Shown here piece by piece: positions 30,771 through 37,726 of a stretch of DNA of 64,000 nt. A program made the translations under genes and the position numbers. Each line of letters starts with the position of its first letter. Position 1 is the stretch's first letter. The stretch is from Aerococcus urinaeequi (GTDB lineage: Bacteria > Bacillota > Bacilli > Lactobacillales > Aerococcaceae): positions 1,674,001-1,738,000 of the forward strand of contig NZ_CP014162.1 of NCBI RefSeq assembly GCF_001543205.1, given 5' to 3'. The notes beneath the pieces were generated by a model. That model was not told the DNA's origin and searched no databases. It saw nothing but the letters and a program-made list of their open reading frames with translations.

Positions 30771-30844
30771 CGGGAAATAGCTCAGCTTGGTAGAGCACTT
30801 GGTTTGGGACCAAGGGGTCGCAGGTTCGAATCCTGTTTTCCCGA
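30771..30844 (+). tRNA. tRNA-Pro (anticodon TGG)
   Basis: Anticodon loop TTTGGGA, 74 bases, acceptor CGGGAAA/TTTCCCG. Confidence 0.95.
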
Positions 30845-30853
30845 TTCTAATGT

Positions 30854-30926
30854 GGGGGATTAGCTCAGCTGGGAGAGCGCCTGCTTTGCACGCAGGAGGT
30901 CAGCGGTTCGATCCCGCTATTCTCCA
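30854..30926 (+). tRNA. tRNA-Ala (anticodon TGC)
   Basis: Anticodon loop TTTGCAC, 73 bases. The acceptor GGGGGAT pairs with ATTCTCC through two G-U wobbles at positions 3 and 5. Confidence 0.93.
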
Positions 30927-30946
30927 CTTAATTAGATGTATAATAT

Positions 30947-31020
30947 GGCGGTGTAGCTCAGCTGGCTAGAGCGTCCGGTTCATACCCGGGAGGTCATGGG
31001 TTCGATCCCCTTCGCCGCTA
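30947..31020 (+). tRNA. tRNA-Met, elongator (anticodon CAT)
   Basis: Anticodon loop TTCATAC, 74 bases. It resembles the Bacillus elongator tRNA-Met and occupies the same place (after Ala) in the Bacillus array. Initiator is ruled out by the acceptor and anticodon stems. Confidence 0.82.
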
Positions 31021-31034
31021 TTATATAATTACTT

Positions 31035-31108
31035 GGACCTTTAGCTCAGTTGGTTAGAGCAGACGGCTCATAACCGTCCGGTCGTAGGTTCGAGTCCTAC
31101 AAGGTCCA
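31035..31108 (+). tRNA. tRNA-Ile2 (anticodon CAT, lysidine-modified)
   Basis: The anticodon is CAT, but the body (GGACCTTTAGCTCAG...) and the position between Met and Ser match Bacillus tRNA-Ile2, in which C34 becomes lysidine and reads AUA. A second elongator Met is the alternative. Confidence 0.72.
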
Positions 31109-31147
31109 TCCTTGTATGGGATTATATGAAAGATATTTTATTGCCTC

Positions 31148-31237
31148 GGAGGATTACCCAAGTCCGGCTGAAGGGAACGGTCTTGAAAACCGTCAGACGT
31201 GTAAAAGCGTGCAAGGGTTCGAATCCCTTATCCTCCT
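31148..31237 (+). tRNA. tRNA-Ser (anticodon TGA), copy 1
   Basis: Type II tRNA of 90 bases, loop CTTGAAA. The base after the acceptor stem is T, so the discriminator is U73 and not the usual G73. First gene of the duplicated block. Confidence 0.94.
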
Positions 31238-31252
31238 TTTTCTTATTAATAT

Positions 31253-31325
31253 CGCGGGATGGAGCAGTTGGCAGCTCGTCGGGCTCATAACCCGGAGGTC
31301 GTAGGTTCGAGTCCTACTCCCGCAA
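31253..31325 (+). tRNA. Initiator tRNA-fMet (anticodon CAT), copy 1
   Basis: C1-A72 mismatch and the GC pairs of the anticodon stem (CGGG CTCATAA CCCG) identify the initiator. Confidence 0.95.
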
Positions 31326-31332
31326 TTGAAAT

Positions 31333-31405
31333 GGTCCCGTAGTGTAGCGGTTATCACGCCTCCCTGTCACGGAGGAGATCGCGGGTTCGATTCCCGTCGG
31401 GACCG
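31333..31405 (+). tRNA. tRNA-Asp (anticodon GTC), copy 1
   Basis: Loop CTGTCAC, 73 bases, G73. Confidence 0.95.
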
Positions 31406-31420
31406 TAAATAAAATTATAT

Positions 31421-31491
31421 GCGGGTGTAGTTTAGTGGTAAAACCATAGCCTTCCAAGCTATCGTCGCGAGTTCGATTCTCGTCACCCGCT
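31421..31491 (+). tRNA. tRNA-Gly (anticodon TCC)
   Basis: Loop CTTCCAA, 71 bases, U73. Confidence 0.94.
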
Positions 31492-31501
31492 TTAGTATTA
31501 T

Positions 31502-31575
31502 GGGCCTGTAGCTCAGCTGGTTAGAGCGTCCGCCTGATAAGCGGGAGGTCGATGGTTCGAGTCCATTCAGGCCCA
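31502..31575 (+). tRNA. tRNA-Ile (anticodon GAT)
   Basis: Loop CTGATAA, 74 bases, acceptor GGGCCTG/CAGGCCC. Confidence 0.95.
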
Positions 31576-31584
31576 TTGATATTT

Positions 31585-31672
31585 GGAGAATTACTCAAGA
31601 GGCTGAAGAGGACGGTTTGCTAAATCGTTAGATCGCGTAAGCGATGCAAGGGTTCGAATCCCTTATTCTCCG
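31585..31672 (+). tRNA. tRNA-Ser (anticodon GCT)
   Basis: Type II tRNA, loop TTGCTAA, 88 bases, G73. Confidence 0.95.
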
Positions 31673-31687
31673 CTTTTATATATATTT

Positions 31688-31759
31688 GGCCCGTTGGTCA
31701 AGCGGTTAAGACACCGCCCTTTCACGGCGGTAACACGGGTTCGAGTCCCGTACGGGTCA
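31688..31759 (+). tRNA. tRNA-Glu (anticodon TTC), copy 1
   Basis: Loop CTTTCAC, 72 bases. Identical gene at 32150. Confidence 0.95.
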
Positions 31760-31792
31760 TAGCTTGATAAAGCTTAATATTTTTACTACCTC

Positions 31793-31882
31793 GGAGGATT
31801 ACCCAAGTCCGGCTGAAGGGAACGGTCTTGAAAACCGTCAGACGTGTAAAAGCGTGCAAGGGTTCGAATCCCTTATCCTCCT
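31793..31882 (+). tRNA. tRNA-Ser (anticodon TGA), copy 2
   Basis: Identical to 31148-31237, including the U73. Confidence 0.94.
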
Positions 31883-31897
31883 TTTTCTTATTAATAT

Positions 31898-31970
31898 CGC
31901 GGGATGGAGCAGTTGGCAGCTCGTCGGGCTCATAACCCGGAGGTCGTAGGTTCGAGTCCTACTCCCGCAA
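31898..31970 (+). tRNA. Initiator tRNA-fMet (anticodon CAT), copy 2
   Basis: Identical to 31253-31325. Confidence 0.95.
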
Positions 31971-31977
31971 TTGAAAT

Positions 31978-32050
31978 GGTCCCGTAGTGTAGCGGTTATC
32001 ACGCCTCCCTGTCACGGAGGAGATCGCGGGTTCGATTCCCGTCGGGACCG
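31978..32050 (+). tRNA. tRNA-Asp (anticodon GTC), copy 2
   Basis: Identical to 31333-31405. Confidence 0.95.
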
Positions 32051-32058
32051 TTGATTAA

Positions 32059-32131
32059 GGTCTGATAGCTCAGTTGGTAGAGCACTTGATTGAAGCTCAA
32101 GGTGTCGGCAGTTCAAATCTGTCTCGGACCA
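32059..32131 (+). tRNA. tRNA-Phe (anticodon GAA)
   Basis: Loop TTGAAGC, 73 bases, acceptor GGTCTGA/TCGGACC with one G-U pair. Confidence 0.94.
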
Positions 32132-32149
32132 TAGTAATATTTTTATACT

Positions 32150-32221
32150 GGCCCGTTGGTCAAGCGGTTAAGACACCGCCCTTTCACGGCGGTAACACGG
32201 GTTCGAGTCCCGTACGGGTCA
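32150..32221 (+). tRNA. tRNA-Glu (anticodon TTC), copy 2
   Basis: Identical to 31688-31759; last gene of the array, followed by the terminator. Confidence 0.95.
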
Positions 32222-32229
32222 TCATAATT

Positions 32230-32259
32230 AAAAAAGGGAGGCGAAAGCTTCTCTTTTTT
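32230..32259 (+). terminator. Terminator of the rRNA-tRNA operon
   Basis: Hairpin AAAAAGGGAGG, loop CGAAAG, CTTCTCTTTTT with G-U pairs, running into a T tract. Confidence 0.85.
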
Positions 32260-32330
32260 GTTTTTCTATTTTATATTGTCTTAAGATTATCCTAAAATAA
32301 ATATTAAGAATAGATTTGCATGGATAAACA

Positions 32331-32360
32331 TTACAAATTAACTTAAGACTTTGATATAAT
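32331..32360 (+). promoter_or_regulatory. Promoter of mreCD
   Basis: -35 TTACAA (32331), 18-base spacer, -10 TATAAT (32355-32360). Confidence 0.65.
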
Positions 32361-32393
32361 AAATACCATATGTAAGTGAAGGGATGGATAATA

Positions 32394-33311
32394 TTGCGAC
32401 GATTTTTTGAGAATAAAAAATTAATTGTCCTGCTTGTTAGTGTCATCACTTCATTCAGTATGATTGCCTACTCTATATTTAGTCAATCACAGATGCCCAA
32501 ACCAATTTTATGGGTGAATGATGTGACCGCAGTTGTGGGTAGATTTGTTTCTACACCAACGAATGCGATGATGCGCTTTACAGATTCAATTAACGATTTA
32601 ATGAACACATACGAAGATAACCAACGATTGAAAAGCCAAATTTCTTCACTAGAGGAACTGGAAGCTCAAAATGAGATATTACAAAGTGAAAATGAAGAGC
32701 TATCTGCCTTACTTGATTTACAACCTTCATTAGTTGGTAAGAATGTTATTGCTTCTTCTGTTATTTCTAGATCTCCAGATACCTGGTTAGACTCAATTAC
32801 AATCGATGTAGGGACTAATAGTGGTATTGAAGAGAGCATGTCTGTGATGACAGAGAGTGGCCTTGTAGGGCATGTAACGGAAGTCTCTGCTACGAGTTCA
32901 AAAGTGCAGTTATTGATTACTGAGAATAATCAAATGAAGAACGTAGCTGTAAGTATTCAAACGGATGATGGTATCGTGTCTGGGATTTTATCTGACTATG
33001 ATGAAAAGACACAGGAATTAATCCTTAAACAAGTGCCGAATGATGCAAAAGTTTCTGAAGGAAATACGGTCACTACAAGTGGTTTAGGTGGTGTATCTCC
33101 AGAAGGTTTAATCATTGGAGAAGTAACATCAGCATCTTCTGATAACTTTGGTTTATCTCAGTCCGTGAGAGTAAAACCTGCTGCAGACTTCAAAGATATC
33201 CGTTCAGTATTGGTTATCATGACCTTGAATGAAAGTTCAAGTGATACATCAGCTGATAGTGAAGATCAGGCTGCTGAATCCTCCGCTGCATCTACAGATA
33301 CAGGAGAATAG
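32394..33311 (+). CDS. mreC: Cell shape-determining protein MreC
   Basis: MreC is a bitopic membrane protein that organises the elongation peptidoglycan machinery. The 305 residues show an N-terminal cytoplasmic RRFFENK, a membrane helix at about 9-28, a coiled coil at about 60-100 (LKSQISSLEELEAQNEILQSE in part), the beta-rich MreC domain, and a Ser/Asp-rich tail. TTG 32394 fits AAGGGA at 32379-32384; GTG 32376 lies ahead of that RBS. Present without mreB, which may be elsewhere or absent. Aerococci are cocci, so its role would be in peripheral or midcell wall growth. Confidence 0.9.
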   Translation: MRRFFENKKLIVLLVSVITSFSMIAYSIFSQSQMPKPILWVNDVTAVVGRFVSTPTNAMMRFTDSINDLMNTYEDNQRLKSQISSLEELEAQNEILQSENEELSALLDLQPSLVGKNVIASSVISRSPDTWLDSITIDVGTNSGIEESMSVMTESGLVGHVTEVSATSSKVQLLITENNQMKNVAVSIQTDDGIVSGILSDYDEKTQELILKQVPNDAKVSEGNTVTTSGLGGVSPEGLIIGEVTSASSDNFGLSQSVRVKPAADFKDIRSVLVIMTLNESSSDTSADSEDQAAESSAASTDTGE

Positions 33312-33321
33312 GGAGGTCAAT

Positions 33322-33843
33322 ATGTTACATTTCTTTAAGAACAATTTTTTGATCCCTACCTTTTTGTTCTTTATTTTATTACTGGATGGTAGCGTGATGA
33401 CCATGTTGTCATATAGTTTGGGTAGTGAAAAATTTCAGATCAGTCCACAATTCACACTGATTGTGATTACCTTATTGGCGGTTTATTTAATAAATGATTC
33501 AAAAATATTCCTCGTGAGTATTATCATAGGTTTTATATACGACGCTTATTATTCTTCGATACTTGGGGTTAATTTATTCTTATTTCCCATGATAGTAATA
33601 CTTACTCGGGCGGTTATAAAAAAATTCCCAATGAACTTTTATACGATTTGGTTATGGATCCTTATTGTTTATACCGTGTACACGCATTTTATCTATGCTT
33701 TATACTACTTAATCGATATACATAGTAGTAGCTATTATTACTTTTTAAGTCAGAACTATATTCCGTCGTTATTATTCAATGCCTTTTTAGGTTTTATCTT
33801 TATTTGGCTAATTCAGAAATTAGTTATTTGGTTTGAAAAATAA
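33322..33843 (+). CDS. mreD: Rod shape-determining membrane protein MreD
   Basis: A polytopic membrane protein of 173 residues with about five helices (FLIPTFLFFILLL, FTLIVITLLAVYLI and others). It partners MreC. ATG 33322 has GGGAGG at 33311-33316, starting on the last base of mreC. The sequence is hydrophobic and diverges quickly in the family, so the call rests partly on its place after mreC. Confidence 0.85.
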   Translation: MLHFFKNNFLIPTFLFFILLLDGSVMTMLSYSLGSEKFQISPQFTLIVITLLAVYLINDSKIFLVSIIIGFIYDAYYSSILGVNLFLFPMIVILTRAVIKKFPMNFYTIWLWILIVYTVYTHFIYALYYLIDIHSSSYYYFLSQNYIPSLLFNAFLGFIFIWLIQKLVIWFEK

Positions 33844-33846
33844 TAC

Positions 33847-33875
33847 TTGATTAAAAATTAAAAAATGATTATAAT
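33847..33875 (+). promoter_or_regulatory. Promoter of the T-box transporter transcript
   Basis: -35 TTGATT, 17-base spacer, -10 TATAAT. Confidence 0.75.
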
Positions 33876-33889
33876 AAATTTACAAATAT

Positions 33890-34142
33890 GAAAAGTGTTG
33901 ATTGGAAGAGGTTACGAGCCTTTTATTAAAGAGAGCCTAGCAAAGTTGAGAATAGGTATAAAAATCGTATCTACACACCCAAGAGCAAATTATTAAAGAT
34001 AATTCGTGCGTGAGCGTTAATCACTGTGTCAGTATTGACACGCAGAGATAGTAATCGTGAGATTGCTATGAAAAAAGGTGGAACCACGTTTATTTCACGT
34101 CCTTTTATACCAAGTGAGTTTGGTGTAAAAGGACGTTTTTTT
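33890..34142 (+). promoter_or_regulatory. T-box riboswitch leader upstream of the amino-acid ABC transporter
   Basis: The T-box sequence GGTGGAACCACG (34077-34088) is present, followed by a strong terminator (CGTCCTTTTATACCA ... TGGTGTAAAAGGACG, then T7) at 34097-34142. Stem I has a distal loop with GUUG (33945-33948). The leader senses uncharged tRNA and prevents termination when the amino acid is scarce. The specifier triplet is not certain: AUC (33969), UAC (33972) and CAC (33974 or 33976) all lie in the expected zone. Confidence 0.88.
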
Positions 34143-34164
34143 ATTTAACTGGAGGGTGGAAGCA

Positions 34165-35619
34165 ATGAAGAAATTTAAACTTAGCAATTTTGTATTATCA
34201 ATTATTTTATCAATAGGTCTGGTATTTGCTATAGGGCAAACATCGGTAAAAGCAACTGAATCTGAGGATACTAGTGGTGAAACTTATATTATCGGTTTAG
34301 ACGATACATTCGCGCCAATGGGTTTCCGTGATGGAGCAGGTGAATTGGTCGGTTTCGATATCGACTTAGCTAATGCAGTAGCTGACCTATATGGTTGGAA
34401 TTTAGAATTTCAACCAATTGATTGGGCGATGAAAGAAACTGAGTTGAATTCAGGTAATATCGATATGATCTGGAATGGTTATGGGATCACACCAGAACGT
34501 GAAGAAATGGTCTTGTTCTCTGAACCATATATTGAGTCTGGACAAATGGTTATTAGTAAAAAAGGTTCAGGTATTGAAGAAATTTCTGATTTAGCAGGTA
34601 AAACAATTGCCACACAATCTGGGTCAACAGCCTTAACATTTATGCAAGAGTGGCCAGATGACTTATATAACCAATTAGCTGATGAACCAGTCTTATACCC
34701 TTCGTACAATGAAGTGTTTGCCGATTTGGATGCTGACCGTGTGGACGCGATCTATGCTGGTGATATTTATTCTCGCTATACCTTAAATCAAAAAGGGACT
34801 TTAGATGAATATGAGTACTTTGTAGATGAAACATCTGTTGAACCGATGGGTGTTGGTTTTAGAAAATCAGACACTGCATTAAAAGAGCAAGTAGATGCAG
34901 GTATTGAAGAATTAAGACAAAACGGGACTTATGCTGAAATTGAAGCGAAATGGTTCGGTGAAGATTCAGAATCAACGGGCTCTTCAAATATTGTCATGAC
35001 GGTATTGCCTTCATTATTAAATGGATTAAAATTAACCCTACTTTTATTTGTCATTGTATTGATTCTATCGGTGCCAATTGGCTTCTTAATTGGAATCTTA
35101 CGCGTGTTTGGACCAAAATGGTTACAAGCAATTATTGAAGCTTATGTTTTCATCATGCGTGGTAGTCCACTAATGCTTCAATTGATGGTGATCTTCTTCG
35201 GTTTACCATATATTGGTATCGCCATGGATCGATTCCCAGCAGCTGTTCTAGCATATGTGATTAACTATGCAGCTTATTTTGCAGAAATTTTTAGAGGTGG
35301 TATTTCAGCAGTGCCGGACGGTCAATATGAAAGTATTTCTGTATTAGGTATTGGTAAAATTCGTGGTTTTAGAAGAATTATCTTACCGCAAGTAGTTAAT
35401 ATTGTATTACCTTCAATTGGTAACGAAGTGATTTCCCTAGTAAAAGATACGTCATTAGTTTATGTGATCGGACTTGGCGAGTTACTAAGAGCCGGAAATA
35501 TTGCAGCTAATACCTATGCGTCTCTAGTACCATACTTAGTTGCTGGGGCGATTTACTTAATCGTGACAGCAGTTCTTACATTTGTCTTACGTAAATTTGA
35601 AAACCAATTGAAATGGTAA
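34165..35619 (+). CDS. Amino-acid ABC transporter, substrate-binding/permease fusion
   Basis: The protein joins an extracellular binding domain to a membrane permease in 484 residues. A signal sequence (about 1-30), a family 3 solute-binding domain (about 38-263; DDTFAPMGFRD, GFDIDLANAVADL) and a PAAT-type permease (about 280-480; EAYVFIMRGSPLMLQL, YFAEIFRGGI) are clear. Fusions of this kind, as in GlnP, place the receptor at the translocator. The substrate should be the amino acid read by the upstream T-box. ATG 34165 is set by GGAGGG at 34151-34156. The ATPase gene follows after 15 bases. Confidence 0.9.
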   Translation: MKKFKLSNFVLSIILSIGLVFAIGQTSVKATESEDTSGETYIIGLDDTFAPMGFRDGAGELVGFDIDLANAVADLYGWNLEFQPIDWAMKETELNSGNIDMIWNGYGITPEREEMVLFSEPYIESGQMVISKKGSGIEEISDLAGKTIATQSGSTALTFMQEWPDDLYNQLADEPVLYPSYNEVFADLDADRVDAIYAGDIYSRYTLNQKGTLDEYEYFVDETSVEPMGVGFRKSDTALKEQVDAGIEELRQNGTYAEIEAKWFGEDSESTGSSNIVMTVLPSLLNGLKLTLLLFVIVLILSVPIGFLIGILRVFGPKWLQAIIEAYVFIMRGSPLMLQLMVIFFGLPYIGIAMDRFPAAVLAYVINYAAYFAEIFRGGISAVPDGQYESISVLGIGKIRGFRRIILPQVVNIVLPSIGNEVISLVKDTSLVYVIGLGELLRAGNIAANTYASLVPYLVAGAIYLIVTAVLTFVLRKFENQLKW

Positions 35620-35634
35620 AAGGGAGGTCATCTT

Positions 35635-36312
35635 ATGTCATTAAAAGTAGCAGGACTAAATAAATCTTATCAAGATAACCAAGTCATTAAGGATTATGAC
35701 TTCGAAATCAATCCTGGTGAAGTTGTGATTTTACTAGGTCGTTCAGGGACGGGTAAAACGACATTCATGCGTATTATAAACAATCTTGAAGAAGCAGACC
35801 GTGGTACGATTGAAATTAACGGTAAGGTCTTATCAAAAGATAACGGCACTAAAGCTGTCTATAGTTCAAATAGTGAGCGTCGAGCTTATCAAAATGAACT
35901 CGGCATGGTTTTCCAAGATTATCAATTGTTCCCAAATTTAACCGTGATTCAAAATCTGATTGAAGCACCCTTAGCACAAGGGCTTAAAAACAAAGAAGAA
36001 TTGATTGAAGATGGTAAAAAACTATTAGCGGATGTTGGTTTATCTGATAAAGCAGATGTTTTTCCATCAACATTGTCTGGTGGTCAAAAGCAACGGGTGG
36101 CGATTGCTAGAGCTTTAATGCTAAATCCAAGTGTCTTGTGTTTTGATGAACCTACTTCAGCCTTGGATAGAGAATCTGCTAATCAAATCGGTGGCCTTAT
36201 CACAGCCTTAGCTAAAGACCAAGGTAAAGCCATTCTGATTGTTACCCATGATACTGAGTTCGGTAAACAAATTGGAACTAGAATTGAGTCATCGACTGAA
36301 TTCGCAAAATAA
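35635..36312 (+). CDS. Amino-acid ABC transporter ATP-binding protein
   Basis: This is the ATPase partner of the preceding permease fusion, 225 residues. Walker A GRSGTGKT (35-42), the Q-loop MVFQDYQLFP, signature LSGGQKQR, Walker B VLCFDEPTSALD and the switch His in IVTHD are intact. It is slightly shorter than the usual 240 residues, lacking the last part of the C-terminus. RBS GGGAGG lies just upstream. Both genes are under T-box control. Confidence 0.92.
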   Translation: MSLKVAGLNKSYQDNQVIKDYDFEINPGEVVILLGRSGTGKTTFMRIINNLEEADRGTIEINGKVLSKDNGTKAVYSSNSERRAYQNELGMVFQDYQLFPNLTVIQNLIEAPLAQGLKNKEELIEDGKKLLADVGLSDKADVFPSTLSGGQKQRVAIARALMLNPSVLCFDEPTSALDRESANQIGGLITALAKDQGKAILIVTHDTEFGKQIGTRIESSTEFAK

Positions 36313-36366
36313 TCTAAGCTAAATTCTAGATTTTATCAACTATTTAACTTAATCGTGATGATTTTC

Positions 36367-36395
36367 TTGACGTGGTTAGGTTAATTTGGTAACAT
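36367..36395 (+). promoter_or_regulatory. Promoter of the rplU-prp-rpmA operon
   Basis: -35 TTGACG, 17-base spacer, -10 TAACAT. Confidence 0.7.
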
Positions 36396-36401
36396 ATATG
36401 G

Positions 36402-36505
36402 TGTTGTAAAAAGTGTGAGCACCACACTGCAACCGCGCATGATATCGTATTTTAAGTGTCGAAAGACCACGTGTCGTGGCGAGTCTAAGTCTATATAAGG
36501 AGGTG
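36402..36505 (+). promoter_or_regulatory. Ribosomal protein L21 leader
   Basis: A structured 5' leader of about 100 bases precedes rplU. It starts with the hairpin GTGTG AGCAC CACAC and has further pairing around CGAAAGACCACG TGTCGTGGCGAG. Position and hairpins match the Firmicutes L21 leader, where the ribosomal protein is thought to bind its own mRNA. Confidence 0.65.
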
Positions 36506-36511
36506 CGTTAG

Positions 36512-36820
36512 ATGTACGCAATTATTAAAACTGGTGGAAAACAAATTAAAGTTGAAGCTGGACAAGCTATCTACATTGAAAAATTAAATGCAGAAGCAGG
36601 AGACAAAGTTACTTTTGATCAAGTAGTTTTTGTTGGTGGTGACGATGTTAAAGTAGGAGCACCATTAGTTGAAGGTGCGACTGTTGAAGCAACTGTTGAA
36701 AAACAAGGTCGTCAAAAGAAAGTAACTACTTTCAAATACAAAGCTAAAAAAGATTCTCACCGTAAACAAGGTCATCGTCAACCATACACTAAAGTTGTTA
36801 TCGACTCAATCAATGCTTAA
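36512..36820 (+). CDS. rplU: 50S ribosomal protein L21
   Basis: 102 residues, full length. It binds 23S rRNA in the large subunit. The N-terminal [15 protein letters not shown] and the C-terminal [15 protein letters not shown] are diagnostic. RBS AAGGAGGTG. First gene of the conserved L21-Prp-L27 operon. Confidence 0.98.
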   Translation: MYAIIKTGGKQIKVEAGQAIYIEKLNAEAGDKVTFDQVVFVGGDDVKVGAPLVEGATVEATVEKQGRQKKVTTFKYKAKKDSHRKQGHRQPYTKVVIDSINA

Positions 36821-36836
36821 TTAAAAGTGTGATGTT

Positions 36837-37184
36837 ATGATTCAAGCAATCTTTAAAACTGACGAGAAAGATCAATTTGTTAGCTTTGAAGTTTCTGGCC
36901 ACGCCTTTGCTGGTGAATATGGGCAAGATGTTGTTTGTGCAGGAGTATCCGCAGTCGTTTTATCGACAGTGAATAACCTGACACGTATGGCAAGTATCGA
37001 GCCACTTATTGAAGCCGATGAAGAAAATGGCGGTTACTTGTATGTTGAGTTAACCAAGGATCTCTCTACAGAGCAGGGTGAACTTGCTCAAATGTTATTA
37101 ACAAGTTGCTATTTGGCCTTGTCTGAAGACGTTGAAGCCAATTACGGTGACTTTATACATGTATCCAAAACAACGAAATATTAG
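36837..37184 (+). CDS. prp: Ribosomal-processing cysteine protease Prp
   Basis: Prp removes the N-terminal extension of L27 before the protein can be built into ribosomes. Its 115 residues show the catalytic dyad His22 ([12 protein letters not shown]) and Cys34 ([10 protein letters not shown]). It sits between rplU and rpmA, and its substrate is encoded 13 bases downstream. The GTG-like spacer AAAGTGTG gives only a weak RBS, suggesting modest expression. Confidence 0.95.
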   Translation: MIQAIFKTDEKDQFVSFEVSGHAFAGEYGQDVVCAGVSAVVLSTVNNLTRMASIEPLIEADEENGGYLYVELTKDLSTEQGELAQMLLTSCYLALSEDVEANYGDFIHVSKTTKY

Positions 37185-37197
37185 AGGAGGTTATCCC

Positions 37198-37485
37198 ATG
37201 TTGAAATTTAATTTACAATTCTTCGCCCACAAAAAAGGGGGCGGGTCTACTACCAATGGTCGTGACTCTCAATCAAAACGTTTAGGTGCTAAACGTGCTG
37301 ATGGTCAAGAAGTTTCAGGTGGTTCAATTTTATACCGTCAACGCGGTACTAAAATTTACCCAGGTGTAAACGTAGGACGCGGTGGAGACGATACTTTATT
37401 TGCTAAAGTTGACGGAATCGTTCGCTTCGAACGTAAAGGCCGTGACCAAAAACAAGTATCAGTTTATCCAGTAGCTGCTGAATAA
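37198..37485 (+). CDS. rpmA: 50S ribosomal protein L27 with cleavable N-terminal extension
   Basis: 95 residues. L27 reaches the peptidyl transferase centre with its N-terminus. Here the protein begins [16 protein letters not shown]. The first nine residues, ending FNLQFF, form the Prp cleavage site, leaving AHKKGG as the mature start. RBS AGAGGAGG at 37182-37189. A terminator follows. Confidence 0.97.
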   Translation: MLKFNLQFFAHKKGGGSTTNGRDSQSKRLGAKRADGQEVSGGSILYRQRGTKIYPGVNVGRGGDDTLFAKVDGIVRFERKGRDQKQVSVYPVAAE

Positions 37486-37498
37486 TTTGATATTCAAA

Positions 37499-37530
37499 GA
37501 GCGCTTGAACTTAAGGTTCAGGCGTTTTTA
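37499..37530 (+). terminator. Terminator after rpmA
   Basis: Hairpin CGCTTGAAC, loop TTAAG, GTTCAGGCG, then T5. Confidence 0.82.
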
Positions 37531-37726
37531 TTTTGCCCGAAAAAAATCCTATTATGAGTCTAGAACAGCTTAGGCTAGCGGTCCTATTTAGGCAGAAAGA
37601 CAAGGTGGATGTATCTGTGATGGCATATCGTATGTTTTAGGACGGACTATAGTCGCAATGATTGACAGGAAGCCATTCTTCGTTGAAAATAGGTATGTAG
37701 TAGGATAATGAGAGAGAGGAAGTACT
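37531..37726. other. Gap between rpmA and the methyltransferase gene
   Basis: No gene is supported. A weak promoter is possible (TTGACA at 37662-37667, GAAAAT at 37685-37690). In many Bacilli the comG operon sits directly before this methyltransferase; no comG remnant is readable here. Confidence 0.4.

Larger units (their letters stand above)
31144..31406 (+). repeat. Duplicated Ser-fMet-Asp tRNA block, copy 1
   Basis: These 263 bases recur with no difference I can find at 31789-32051, including the spacers between the three genes. The sequences diverge immediately outside. Confidence 0.93.
31789..32051 (+). repeat. Duplicated Ser-fMet-Asp tRNA block, copy 2
   Basis: Second copy, 645 bases downstream of the first in the same orientation. 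Confidence 0.93.

Noticed and set aside
31144-32051. tRNA block repeats as phage or island attachment sites
   Set aside because: No integrase, no foreign genes between copies; the interval holds only tRNAs.
30132-32295. Short open frames across the tRNA array, some repeated
   Set aside because: They translate tRNA genes; the repeated peptides only reflect the duplicated tRNA block.
37531-37726. Degraded comG operon or small gene
   Set aside because: No reading frame or motif of ComG proteins can be made out; only a weak promoter is visible.
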